A stretch of DNA of 64,000 nt, from NCBI RefSeq assembly GCF_900199635.1, contig NZ_LT962687.1, forward strand, positions 2,170,541-2,234,540, read 5' to 3'. The position numbers and the translations under genes are program-made. Shown here piece by piece: positions 25,787 through 33,319 of this stretch. The notes beneath the pieces were generated by a model. The model did no database searches and was not told the DNA's origin. It was given only the letters and a program-made list of their open reading frames with translations. Positions within the stretch are counted from its first letter, which is position 1; each line of letters starts with the position of its first letter. The DNA comes from Anaerotruncus massiliensis (ex Togo et al. 2026). GTDB lineage: Bacteria > Bacillota > Clostridia > Oscillospirales > Ruminococcaceae.

Positions 25787-26536
25787 ATGCCAGCAGAATA
25801 CGAACTGCCCCACCTCGGGGGAAAGCTGATGTCCACGCAGGTCAGCGCGCTGCTTATCCGGGAGCTCTCGGAGGGCGTCTTCCAGCAGGCGGACCGGCTG
25901 CCCAGCGAGGTGGAGCTGTCCGAGCGGCTCGGCGTCAGCCGCACCGTCATCCGCGACGCCCTCTCCGACCTCGAGCGGGAGGGGCTCATCGAGCGGGTGC
26001 GCGGCATCGGGACCGTCATCAACCGCGAGATTGTCAACCTCACCAGCCGCCTCGACCTCAAGTTCGAATATAACGAGCTCATCCGCGCCGCGGGCTACAC
26101 CCCCCACAGCGACAGCATCTCCCTGCGGGTCGAATACGCCGACGAGGAGCTCGCCGAAAAGCTCCAGATCGACGTGGGCGCGGGCGTGATCGTCTGCGAA
26201 AAGCGGGTGCTCGCCGGCAGCATCCCCGTCATCTACTCGGTCGACTACCTGGCGCTCTCCCTCTTCGACGGCATGAGCTACGCCGACATCGACTGGTCGG
26301 AGCCGATCTTCGATATCCTCGACCGCCACTGCGGGCTGATCGTCGTCACCGACATCGCCCGCGTCTCGGCCACCAACGCCACCCCCGCCATCCGGCAGAA
26401 GCTCGGCGTCCCGGACGGGGACGCGCTGCTCCTGCTCGACGAGGTCGGCTTCTGCAAGCTGAGCCGCCCGGTGCTGCGTTCGCTGGAGTTCTATACCGAC
26501 TTCTTTGATTTTACCATGCTGCGCAAGAAATTTTAA
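25787..26536 (+). CDS. GntR family regulator with UTRA domain
   Basis: 249 residues. The N-terminal winged helix reads RLPSEVELSERLGVSRTVIRDALSDLEREGLIERVRGIGTVI. Residues from about 85 form a UTRA effector domain (VCEKRVLAGSIPVIYSVDYL, ending YTDFFDFTMLRKKF). ATG 25787 is preceded by GAGGGA. It is divergent from guaD with the palindrome ATAAGT-N3-ACTTAT between, so it is the best candidate for regulator of guaD, xdh and the NCS2 permease. The effector is probably a purine or purine-like compound, by inference. Confidence 0.9.
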   Translation: MPAEYELPHLGGKLMSTQVSALLIRELSEGVFQQADRLPSEVELSERLGVSRTVIRDALSDLEREGLIERVRGIGTVINREIVNLTSRLDLKFEYNELIRAAGYTPHSDSISLRVEYADEELAEKLQIDVGAGVIVCEKRVLAGSIPVIYSVDYLALSLFDGMSYADIDWSEPIFDILDRHCGLIVVTDIARVSATNATPAIRQKLGVPDGDALLLLDEVGFCKLSRPVLRSLEFYTDFFDFTMLRKKF

Positions 26537-26547
26537 CCCTCAAAACC

Positions 26548-26583
26548 AAAAGGGCGGACGGCCTCTGGCCGTCCGCCCTTTTT
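26548..26583. terminator. Bidirectional terminator after the GntR gene
   Basis: AAAAGGGCGGACGGCC - TCT - GGCCGTCCGCCC followed by a T-run. It also serves the converging oadB operon. Confidence 0.92.
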
Positions 26584-26591
26584 GCGCGGGG

Positions 26592-26693
26592 TCACTCCCC
26601 CCGCTTATCATATTCCACGGCCATCGCCGCCAGCCCGAGCAGGAGCATCCGCCCCGAAAGCGCCAGCGGCGGAACCATTCCCAGCTCCGCCAC
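26592..26693 (-). CDS. Possible 33-residue membrane peptide after the OadG-like gene
   Basis: GTG 26693 follows GGAGAAGGAGG and opens a frame to TGA at 26592, giving a 33-residue peptide with a hydrophobic middle (LALSGRMLLLGLAAMAVEYD). It directly follows the OadG-like gene. An alternative is that it is the C-terminal part of a frameshifted OadG, since the frame is open further upstream through a Pro/Ala-rich stretch. No family recognised. Confidence 0.4.
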   Translation of the reverse strand: MAELGMVPPLALSGRMLLLGLAAMAVEYDKRGE

Positions 26694-26752
26694 GGTGGCC
26701 TCCTTCTCCTTGCGGACCGGTGCCGGGGCGCGCCGGAACGCGCCCGCGGGTT

Positions 26753-26881
26753 CTATTCCTCCGGTTTTTCGCCGCCGAACTTCGCCAGCAGCGCCACCAG
26801 TCCCATGATGAGGAGCATGACGGCGAAGATGCCCGCCATGCCAAGGCCCATGATCTCCAGGGAAATGATGAAGTTTTCCAT
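26753..26881 (-). CDS. OadG-like small membrane subunit of a sodium-pump decarboxylase
   Basis: 42 residues: MENFIISLEIMGLGMAGIFA followed by VMLLIMGLVALLAKFGGEKPEE. One transmembrane helix near the N-terminus and a short polar tail match the start of gamma subunits of Na+-translocating decarboxylases, but the usual Pro/Ala linker and C-terminal part are missing. It starts 12 bases after the oadB stop, with GGAGG upstream. Role in assembly is inferred from family and position. Confidence 0.65.
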   Translation of the reverse strand: MENFIISLEIMGLGMAGIFAVMLLIMGLVALLAKFGGEKPEE

Positions 26882-26893
26882 TTCACAGCCTCC

Positions 26894-28048
26894 TTACAGG
26901 AAGAGCGGGACGAGATAGAGCAGGATCCCGCCCGCGATGACCGATCCGATCTGCCCCGAGACGTTCGCGCCGATCGCGTGCATGAGCAGGTGGTTCTGGT
27001 TATCCTCCTTGAGCGCCATCTTCTGGACGACGCGCGCCGACATCGGGAAAGCGGAGATACCCGCCGCGCCGATCATCGGGTTGATCTTTTTCCCCTCGGG
27101 CAGAAAGACGTTCATGAGCTTCGCGAAGAGCACGCCGCCGACCGTATCCATCACGAAGGCCGCCAGCCCCAGCAGCATGATGACCAGCGTCTGCGGGGTC
27201 ACGAAGGCGTCCGCCTGCATCGAGAAGGAGATCGTCAGCCCCAGCAGCAGCGTGATGATGTTGGCGAACTCGTTCTGCGCCGTCTGGGAGAGGGAGTTGA
27301 GCACCCCGCATTCCCGCAGCAGGTTGCCAAACATCAGAAAGCCCACGAGCGCCACCGACATCGGCGCGACCAGCCCGGCGATGACCGTCACGAGGATCGG
27401 GAAGAGGATGCGGGTCCTCCGGGTCACGTCCTTGGGGTGGTAGGGCATCCGGATGCGGCGTTCCTTCCGGGTGGTGACCAGGCGGATGGCAAACGGCTGG
27501 ACGATCGGCACGAGCGCCATATAGGAGTAGGCCGCCACCGCGATCGCCCCGAAATAGGGGGTGCCGAAAATCTTCGAGACGAGGATCGAGGTGGGGCCGT
27601 CGGCCGCGCCGATGATGCCGATCGAAGCCGCGTCCGCGAGGGTGAAGCCGAACCACGGCCCGAGCAGGGTCACGAGCGAGAAGGTGAAGAAGATGCCGAA
27701 CTGGGCCGCCGCGCCGAAGATCATCATCTTGGGGTTGGAGAGCAGCGGCCCGAAGTCAATCATCGCGCCGATGCCGATGAAGAGCAGGATGGGCAGCGCC
27801 TCCGACGCGTCGATCAGCGTCTGGAAGAGCCACTGGATGATGCCCGGCGCGGGGATGCCGCCCTGGAGCACCTGGTCGAGCACCCCGGAGAAGGGCAGGT
27901 TCACAAGGATGGCACCGAAGCCCATCGGCATGAGCAGGGCGGGCTCGAACCCCTTTTCGATCGCCAGATAGATGAGCAGCCCGCCGATCGCATACATAAC
28001 CAGTTGCTGCCAGGTGATGGCCGTGACGCCGCGCAGCAGAAATTCCAT
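26894..28048 (-). CDS. oadB: Sodium-ion-translocating decarboxylase beta subunit
   Basis: 384 residues with about nine or more membrane segments. Conserved family stretches are visible: GAMIDFGPLLSNPKMMIFGAAAQFGIF, ADAASIGIIGAADGPTSIL (the sodium-site region), and IGAAGISAFPMSARVVQK. The beta subunit couples biotin-carboxyl decarboxylation to Na+ export. ATG 28048 has GGGGAG upstream. The carboxyltransferase and biotin subunits are not in this window, so its partner decarboxylase (oxaloacetate, methylmalonyl-CoA or glutaconyl-CoA) is unknown. It is expressed from a long leader with an attenuator and riboswitch-like fold. Confidence 0.93.
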   Translation of the reverse strand: MEFLLRGVTAITWQQLVMYAIGGLLIYLAIEKGFEPALLMPMGFGAILVNLPFSGVLDQVLQGGIPAPGIIQWLFQTLIDASEALPILLFIGIGAMIDFGPLLSNPKMMIFGAAAQFGIFFTFSLVTLLGPWFGFTLADAASIGIIGAADGPTSILVSKIFGTPYFGAIAVAAYSYMALVPIVQPFAIRLVTTRKERRIRMPYHPKDVTRRTRILFPILVTVIAGLVAPMSVALVGFLMFGNLLRECGVLNSLSQTAQNEFANIITLLLGLTISFSMQADAFVTPQTLVIMLLGLAAFVMDTVGGVLFAKLMNVFLPEGKKINPMIGAAGISAFPMSARVVQKMALKEDNQNHLLMHAIGANVSGQIGSVIAGGILLYLVPLFL

Positions 28049-28092
28049 TTGCAACTCCCCTTTTCCTGATTTATCTTGCCCCGCCGCCAAAC

Positions 28093-28130
28093 AAAAAAGA
28101 CCTGTGTTCCGGAAAACGAAACACAGGTCT
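28093..28130 (-). terminator. Attenuator in the oadB leader
   Basis: On the minus strand: AGACCTGTGTT - 10-base loop - AACACAGGTCT followed by six T. It lies between the promoter and oadB, so it must be bypassed for expression. Its 5' arm includes AAGACCT, which is also the 3' end of the riboswitch-like fold. Confidence 0.88.
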
Positions 28131-28208
28131 TGTCATTTCAAGTTAAACCACGGCCAAATGGCCCGAGATGTTGATTTAACTGCACCGAACGTGCCGACTA
28201 CTCCCCCG
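28120..28208 (-). ncRNA. yybP-ykoY-like riboswitch candidate
   Basis: The minus-strand leader reads GGGGGAGTAG, a hairpin (GCAC-GTTCG-GTGC), then GTTAAA-TCAACAT..., a GGCC-ATTT-GGCC hairpin, closing TTTAAC, and finally CAAGACCT. The blocks GGGGAGUAG, UCAACAU and CAAGACCU in this order, with one hairpin followed by a looped stem, are what I remember of the Mn2+-sensing yybP-ykoY class. The last block overlaps the terminator arm, giving a simple on/off exchange. The closing stem is short, so it could be a variant. Confidence 0.55.
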
Positions 28209-28248
28209 GGGCGATTCAGTTTTCAAATGCGCATGTTGTTACAAATAT

Positions 28249-28277
28249 ATCTTAGCACAACCCGCCCCCTTTGTCAA
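28249..28277 (-). promoter_or_regulatory. Promoter of the oadB operon
   Basis: On the minus strand: TTGACA (28272-28277), 17-base spacer, TAAGAT (28249-28254). It predicts a leader of about 195 bases. Confidence 0.8.
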
Positions 28278-28323
28278 TTCCTCCCTGCGCATGCCTCCAT
28301 TTTGCAGCAGAATCCCCGCAGAC

Positions 28324-28352
28324 TTGCATTTTATGCGGATTTGTGCTATCAT
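28324..28352 (+). promoter_or_regulatory. Promoter of the 53-residue coiled-coil gene
   Basis: TTGCAT (28324-28329), 17-base spacer, TATCAT (28347-28352). Confidence 0.55.
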
Positions 28353-28501
28353 TGGTACTGTTGAACGAATGGAGGCGGCCGGCATCTTCCGGGAATCCCA
28401 GCGGGGCGAAGCGCCCTTTTGTGCAGGATTTTTCGCGGTGGAGTGCAGGAGGGCCGCTGTACGCAACGGAACCGTTGAATGGAAATGCGAGGTGTTTTCC
28501 C

Positions 28502-28663
28502 ATGTCCACCACAAAGAACCTATCCAGCATGAAAAGCCGTCTCACCATTTACAAGCTCGGCCTGCGCCGCGCCGAAACGCATGGCAACCAGGACGAGATC
28601 ACCAAATGGGAGAGCAGCATCGCCGCCCTCGAGCAGGAGATCGACGAGCTGGATAACCAGTGA
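28502..28663 (+). CDS. Small predicted coiled-coil protein, unknown function
   Basis: 53 residues beginning MSTTKNLSSMKSRLTIYKLG and ending ALEQEIDELDNQ. It is highly charged with heptad-like spacing and has no membrane segment. ATG 28502 has GAGGTG 9 bases upstream. Its own promoter and a following terminator (28700-28726) make it a single-gene unit. I do not recognise the family. The frame continues upstream, but that part is GC-biased and has no ribosome site. Confidence 0.65.
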   Translation: MSTTKNLSSMKSRLTIYKLGLRRAETHGNQDEITKWESSIAALEQEIDELDNQ

Positions 28664-28699
28664 GGCCCCTGCCCCCGGCGGGCCATAAGGCACAGACAG

Positions 28700-28726
28700 A
28701 CGGCCGCCCGCGGGGCGGCCGTTTTG
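28700..28726 (+). terminator. Terminator after the 53-residue gene
   Basis: ACGGCCGCCC - GCG - GGGCGGCCGT then TTT. Confidence 0.8.
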
Positions 28727-28738
28727 ATCCCCGCAAAG

Positions 28739-28768
28739 AAAAAAGCCGCCCATAAGGGCGGCTTTTTT
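28739..28768. terminator. Terminator of the ywlG-like gene
   Basis: AAAAAAGCCGCCC - ATAA - GGGCGGCTTTTTT; works on both strands. Confidence 0.9.
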
Positions 28769-28771
28769 GGT

Positions 28772-29323
28772 TTACAGCAGGTCCTCGTCGTAGTGGGCGC
28801 GGGCGCCGCCGATAAACTTGGGGCGGGTGCGCGCGCAGACGACGTTCGCCTCGCCGATGCGCTTCACCTGGATGCGCACCGGTACCGCGACCTCGCACAG
28901 GTGCATGCCGATCAGCGTGTCGCCGATGTCGATGCCCGCCTTCGCGCGGACATGCTCGACCGCGGCGGGGGCATCGAAGCCCGCCCACGCGGCCGTGGCA
29001 AAGGAGCCGCCCGCCTTGGGCTGGGGCACCACGTTCACCGGCTCGAGCCGGTAGAGGCGCGCCGCCTCCCGCTCGAGGATGAGCGCGCGGTTGAGGTGCT
29101 CGCAGCACTGCGCCGCCAAAAAGATGCCCGCCCGCGCGAGCACGGGGTGGACGCCCTCAAAGACCGCCGCCGCGATGTCGGTGTTGGAGGCGGAGCCGAT
29201 CCGCTCCCCCGCCACCTCGCTCGTCGAGCAGCCGACCACCAGGATGTCTCCCCGCTGGAGCCGCGCCTGCGGCAGCAGCTCCAGCACCGCGCGGCGCGCC
29301 TCTTCACGAATCTGTTCGAGCAT
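28772..29323 (-). CDS. YwlG/UPF0340 family protein (TIGR01440)
   Basis: 183 residues. It matches the conserved clostridial/bacilli family: LVVGCSTSEVAGERIGSASN, AAQCCEHLNRALI, VNVVPQPKAGGSFATAAW and GDTLIGMHLCEVAVPVR. The biochemical role is not established. ATG 29323 is favoured (AAAGG 9 bases upstream); an in-frame ATG at 29332 overlaps that site. It is a single gene followed by its own terminator. Confidence 0.88.
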   Translation of the reverse strand: MLEQIREEARRAVLELLPQARLQRGDILVVGCSTSEVAGERIGSASNTDIAAAVFEGVHPVLARAGIFLAAQCCEHLNRALILEREAARLYRLEPVNVVPQPKAGGSFATAAWAGFDAPAAVEHVRAKAGIDIGDTLIGMHLCEVAVPVRIQVKRIGEANVVCARTRPKFIGGARAHYDEDLL

Positions 29324-29380
29324 CGTTCCCATCCTTTCCGGCGGCGGAACATCCCGCCGCGTCAGCTTTTAAAATCCCGT

Positions 29381-29926
29381 TCAGCCCACGGAGAAGGGGA
29401 TGAAGTAGCTGTTCCCCTCGAAATCGTCGTCCCAGACTTCGATATACCGGAGGCTGAAGCCCTTCGCGTCGGCCGGGGCGACAAAGATCAGGTCGCCCGT
29501 GCGGCTCTCGCCCTTGAAGAGCTCATACTCGTCGGGGAGCTGTCCCTCGGCAAACTCCGATTCGGGATAGACCGTCGTATCTCCCATGCCGTCCCAGGTC
29601 AGGGTGAAGTCGGTATAGAACATGGGGATCTTCGCGTCGTCCTCAAAGGTGTTCTTCACGGTGATGTTGACCACCACAAAGGTGTGGTTTGGGTCAGTGG
29701 GGGTATAGTCCTCGAGCTCCGGCTCCATGCGCGCGGAGTTGACCGTGTACTCAAAGAACGCGGTCTTCGCGGTCTCCCCTTCCGAATGGGAGGTCGTCTG
29801 GCCGTGCGCGCGGCCGTCCGCCTTGATCTCGGTGCCCACGTCCTCGAGGACGTCCTTCGCGCCGCATCCCGCGGCGGCGAGCAGCAGGCAGCCGGCGAGC
29901 AGCAGCGCGGCAAGTTTCTTACCCAT
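29381..29926 (-). CDS. Lipoprotein with DUF4352/immunoglobulin-like domain
   Basis: 181 residues. The signal peptide MGKKLAALLLAGCLLLAAAGC has a clear lipobox (AAGC), so the protein is anchored on the outer face of the membrane. The remainder (FFEYTVNSARME, HTFVVVNITVKNTF, FTLTWDG, RYIEVWDDDFEGNSYFIPF) has the beta-rich pattern of DUF4352/DUF5067-type proteins. Function unknown. ATG 29926 follows GAGGAG. Confidence 0.8.
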   Translation of the reverse strand: MGKKLAALLLAGCLLLAAAGCGAKDVLEDVGTEIKADGRAHGQTTSHSEGETAKTAFFEYTVNSARMEPELEDYTPTDPNHTFVVVNITVKNTFEDDAKIPMFYTDFTLTWDGMGDTTVYPESEFAEGQLPDEYELFKGESRTGDLIFVAPADAKGFSLRYIEVWDDDFEGNSYFIPFSVG

Positions 29927-30052
29927 AGTGAATTCTCTCTCCTCATAATAAATTGTTGGGGGGTTCCGCGTCCATTATACCAGTTTCTCCATGGCGGATG
30001 CAATCGTTTCCCCGCCAATTTTTCCGCGCTGATGCGGTGAATTTTCAGGCAA

Positions 30053-31489
30053 TCAGCCCTCCGCCGCGCTTTCCTCGAGCGGCTTGATCTCGGAGCGGTA
30101 GAGGTGGCGCATGTAGACCACGCAGAGGGTCAGCGAAAAGAGCTCCGCGAAGGGGAAGGCCCACCACACCGCCGAGAGCCCGCCGAACCGGGCGAGGAGG
30201 AAGGCGGAGGGCAGCAGCACGACCAGCTGGCGGACGACCGAGACGGTGAGGCTGAGCAGGCCGTGCCCGAGCGCCTGGCAGACCGAAAGGGTGATGATGC
30301 AGAACCCGGCGAAGAGGAAGCTCAGGCTGATGATCCGCAGGGCGGGCACGCCGATGGCGAGCATCGTTTCGGAGGCGTTGAAGATCGAAAGCAGCTGCGG
30401 GGTGAAGAGCCAGAAGATCACGAGCCCGAAGGTCAGCATGCCGACCGCGTACAGGACGCTCAGCCGGATGGTCTGTTTCATGCGGTCGGGCTTGCGCGCG
30501 CCGAAGTTGTAGGAGATGATCGGCACCATGCCGTTGTTGAGCCCGAAGGTGGGCATGAAGACGAAGCTCTGGAGCTTGAAGTAGACGCCGAACACCGCCG
30601 TGGCGGTCGAGGTGAAGGCGATGAGGATCTTATTCATGCCGAAGGTCATCACCGAGCCGATGGAGGCCATGACGATCGAGGGAAGCCCGACCGAATAGAT
30701 CTTGCGCACGATGCGGCCCTCGGGGCGCAGGATCCGCCGGGAGAGGGCGATCTCGTGGTTTTTGCGCAGGTTGAACCAGAGGGCGAGCGCCGCCGCGACG
30801 ATCTGGCCGATGACGGTGGCGACCGCCGCGCCCGCGACGCCCATGCGCGGGCAGCCCAGCAGGCCGAAGATCATGATCGGGTCGAGGATGATGTTGATGA
30901 TCGCGCCGGTGCCCTGCGTAATCATCGTATAGAAGGTGCGCCCGGTCGACTGGAGCAGCTTTTCCAGCGTGACCTGCCCGAAGAGCCCGAAGGAGCAGAC
31001 GCAGCAGATCGTCAGGTAGGAAACGCCGTCCTCGACGATCGCGGCGTTGCCCGTCTGGAGCAGGAAGAAGGGCCGCGTCAGGAAAATCCCGCCCAGCGCG
31101 AACGCCAAAAAGCTCATAACCGCCAGGAAAACGCCGTTGTCGGCGGTCTTGTTGGCGAGCTCGAAGTTCTTCTCCCCCAGACTTTTGGAGAGCAGGGCGT
31201 TGATGCCGACGCCCGTGCCGGTGCCCACGGCGATCATCAGGCTCTGCGCCGGGAAGGCCAGCGAGACGGCGGTCAGGGCGTTCTCGCTCAGCCGCGCCAC
31301 GAACATGCTGTCCACGATGTTGTAAAGCGCCTGCACGAGCATCGACACCATCATCGGCAGCGACATCGAGATGAGCAGGCGGTTGACGGGCATGACTCCC
31401 ATCTTGTTTTCAGCGGGCAGATCCCGCCGCTCGCCCGCGGCGGCCGCCCCTTCCGTCCGGTCCTCCCGGACGTCAAGGTTCTTTCCCAA
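30053..31489 (-). CDS. MATE family efflux transporter
   Basis: About 478 residues with twelve membrane segments in two repeated halves. MATE features include SLPMMVSMLVQALYNIVDSMFVARL, GTGVGINALLSKSLGEKN and the second half MTFGMNKILIAF... It should export drugs, metabolites or organic cations using Na+ or H+. I chose TTG 31489 because GGAGGGG lies 5 bases upstream; ATG 31402 is the conservative alternative. It is divergent from a MarR regulator with well-formed back-to-back promoters, so repression by that protein is likely. Confidence 0.92.
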   Translation of the reverse strand: MGKNLDVREDRTEGAAAAGERRDLPAENKMGVMPVNRLLISMSLPMMVSMLVQALYNIVDSMFVARLSENALTAVSLAFPAQSLMIAVGTGTGVGINALLSKSLGEKNFELANKTADNGVFLAVMSFLAFALGGIFLTRPFFLLQTGNAAIVEDGVSYLTICCVCSFGLFGQVTLEKLLQSTGRTFYTMITQGTGAIINIILDPIMIFGLLGCPRMGVAGAAVATVIGQIVAAALALWFNLRKNHEIALSRRILRPEGRIVRKIYSVGLPSIVMASIGSVMTFGMNKILIAFTSTATAVFGVYFKLQSFVFMPTFGLNNGMVPIISYNFGARKPDRMKQTIRLSVLYAVGMLTFGLVIFWLFTPQLLSIFNASETMLAIGVPALRIISLSFLFAGFCIITLSVCQALGHGLLSLTVSVVRQLVVLLPSAFLLARFGGLSAVWWAFPFAELFSLTLCVVYMRHLYRSEIKPLEESAAEG

Positions 31490-31574
31490 TTTGTCCCCTC
31501 CCAGATCGTTGGCTTTGCAACGATAGAAAGCCAAAAATCTCAATTATTTTTTGTTTATTCTTTCCGACTGGTCT

Positions 31575-31603
31575 ATTCTAAGCCAGATAAATTTAATTGT
31601 CAA
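31575..31603 (-). promoter_or_regulatory. Promoter of the MATE gene
   Basis: On the minus strand: TTGACA (31598-31603), 17-base spacer, TAGAAT (31575-31580). Confidence 0.75.
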
Positions 31604-31615
31604 GCGGTTATTTTC

Positions 31616-31644
31616 TTGACTTTCCCGGCAGAGGCAATTAAAAT
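31616..31644 (+). promoter_or_regulatory. Promoter of the MarR gene
   Basis: TTGACT (31616-31621), 17-base spacer, TAAAAT (31639-31644). The two divergent -35 boxes are only 12 bases apart, so one bound regulator could block both. Confidence 0.75.
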
Positions 31645-31683
31645 AAGGTTGCACTGGAAACTTGATTGAAAAGGACGATGCCT

Positions 31684-32139
31684 ATGTCCGGCGACCCGCG
31701 GCCCAACCTCCTCAAGCTGATCTCCCTGGTCCACCGCAAGACGCAGATGTATTTGAACGGCCGGGTCGAGCCGCTCGGGCTCACAAGCGGGCAGGTGCCT
31801 TTCCTCCTGATCGCCTGCGAGACCGGCGGGGTGCCACAGAACCAGTTCTGCGCCCTGCTCGATATGGATAAGAGCACCGTCGCAAAGACCCTCTCCCGGC
31901 TGGAGGCGCAGGGCTATGTGCGGCGGCGGGCCGTCTCGGGCGACGGGCGCGCGTTCGACGTCCTCCCCACCGACCGCGCCCGCGACGTCTACCCCTTTCT
32001 CCAAAAAATCGGCGACGACTGGATGGACGAGCTCGCCTCCGGGCTGACCGATATCGAACGCGCCATCTTTTCCCAGATGCTCCTGAAGGTCGCGCGGAAC
32101 GCCTCGCGCCATTTTTCGGAGCCCGGCGCGCCCGAGTGA
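31684..32139 (+). CDS. MarR family transcriptional regulator
   Basis: About 151 residues. The winged helix reads GGVPQNQFCALLDMDKSTVAKTLSRLEAQGYVRRRAVSGDGRAFDVLPTDRA, typical of MarR. It is divergent from the MATE transporter and probably represses it until a ligand binds. ATG 31684 has AAAGGA 8-9 bases upstream; earlier in-frame TTG 31666 and ATG 31678 are poorly spaced. Confidence 0.9.
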   Translation: MSGDPRPNLLKLISLVHRKTQMYLNGRVEPLGLTSGQVPFLLIACETGGVPQNQFCALLDMDKSTVAKTLSRLEAQGYVRRRAVSGDGRAFDVLPTDRARDVYPFLQKIGDDWMDELASGLTDIERAIFSQMLLKVARNASRHFSEPGAPE

Positions 32140-32149
32140 CGCAATGATT

Positions 32150-32184
32150 AAAAGGAGCGGCGCCCGCGGGCGCCGCTCCTTTTT
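32150..32184. terminator. Bidirectional terminator between marR and the SIS operon
   Basis: AAAAGGAGCGGCGCCC paired with GGGCGCCGCTCCTTTT across a 2-base loop, with a T-run. It ends both converging units. Confidence 0.92.
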
Positions 32185-32195
32185 CGATTTCATCT

Positions 32196-33302
32196 TTAAG
32201 CCTCCACGATCGCGTGCAGCTCGGTAAAAATTTCCGGGTAGGCCTGCGTCAGGGTGCTGAGGCCCAGCTCCCGCGCCGTCAGGTGGCTCAGCACCTGGAA
32301 GGGGACGAGATACTCGACCGCGCTCAAAAAGGGCAGGTCGAGAAAGTCGCTGACCAGCCAGTTGGGCTGCCGCCCGGGGGTGCGCCCCGAACAGACGAGC
32401 ACGCAGTTTTTGCTCTTTTTCGCAAACCACCGGTAGATTTCCTGCGCCCGTTCCCGCTCGGGGCCGTCCTCGGCGCAGACGAAAAAGACGACCGAGTCCT
32501 CCTTGACGCCGTAGCCGCTGCCGTGGAGGAACTCCTCCAGCTCGTAGGCCATCGAGGGCCTGCGGGTGGTCTCGAGGATCTTCAGGCAGGACTCCTGGAG
32601 CGTCCCGCAGCAGGGGCCGTACCCCACAAAGCGGTAGGCGTCCGCCGCGAGCATCATCCCGCGGTGATCGGCGTACCACGCCTTCGCGGCGTCGGCCGCG
32701 CGGCCGCAGCTTTCGGGCAGCCGCTCAAAGCCGTCCATCCAGCGGCGGTATTCGTCCGCGTCCAGCCGCCCGAGCGCGCGGGCCGCCTCCACCGCGCAGA
32801 GCAGCAGGATCACCATCGACGCCACATGCCCCCTGCTCTCGGGGAAGGATTCCTCGAAGCCGGTGGGCTTTTCGATGACGATGTCGCACTCCCGCGCGAG
32901 GGCACCGCCGGGCGACAGGGTCGTGCAGAGCACGGGGATCCCCGCCGCCCGCGCGAGGCGCGCGCTTTCGATCGGGCCCGTCGTCCGGCCGGTCTGCGCC
33001 GGGCAGATGAGGAGCATCTCCTCCGGGCGGTAGACGCCGTTCGCGTTGAAGGGCGTGTGGCGGTTGAGGACGGCGGGCAACGAGCTGCTGGCTTCCACGC
33101 CCAGCAGCCTTTCCATGCACATGCCCGCCACCACGCAGACCGAGTGGGGGGAACCGTTCCCGCTCAGGTAGACCCGCTTCACGGGGTGGCTCAAAAAGTG
33201 CTTCACAAACGCGGCGGTGTAGCGTTCCCGGTCCCTGACGATCCGCCTGATATCGTCCGGCTCCGCCTCGATATAGCGGAGCATGGTATTTTCGTCGCGC
33301 AT
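32196..33302 (-). CDS. Double-SIS domain protein (GlmS/FrlB-like sugar isomerase or deglycase)
   Basis: 368 residues with two SIS domains. The N-terminal one has VYLSGNGSPHSVCVVAG and ICPAQTGRTTGPIESARLARAAG. The second has FVGYGPCCGTLQESCLKILETTRRPSMAYELEEFLHG, whose EE-FLHG resembles the catalytic helix of GlmS-type isomerases and fructosamine deglycases. It should bind a phosphorylated sugar or sugar-amine. It is the last gene of the glycyl-radical operon, 17 bases after a second SIS gene. Substrate unknown. Confidence 0.83.
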   Translation of the reverse strand: MRDENTMLRYIEAEPDDIRRIVRDRERYTAAFVKHFLSHPVKRVYLSGNGSPHSVCVVAGMCMERLLGVEASSSLPAVLNRHTPFNANGVYRPEEMLLICPAQTGRTTGPIESARLARAAGIPVLCTTLSPGGALARECDIVIEKPTGFEESFPESRGHVASMVILLLCAVEAARALGRLDADEYRRWMDGFERLPESCGRAADAAKAWYADHRGMMLAADAYRFVGYGPCCGTLQESCLKILETTRRPSMAYELEEFLHGSGYGVKEDSVVFFVCAEDGPERERAQEIYRWFAKKSKNCVLVCSGRTPGRQPNWLVSDFLDLPFLSAVEYLVPFQVLSHLTARELGLSTLTQAYPEIFTELHAIVEA

Positions 33303-33319
33303 TGTTCCCTCCGCGGCCG

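Noticed and set aside
26608..26886. A 92-residue minus-strand frame after oadB
   Set aside because: It is out of phase with the OadG-like peptide at 26753-26881, which has the ribosome site and a membrane helix; the 92-residue product is Ser/Arg/Trp-rich noise.
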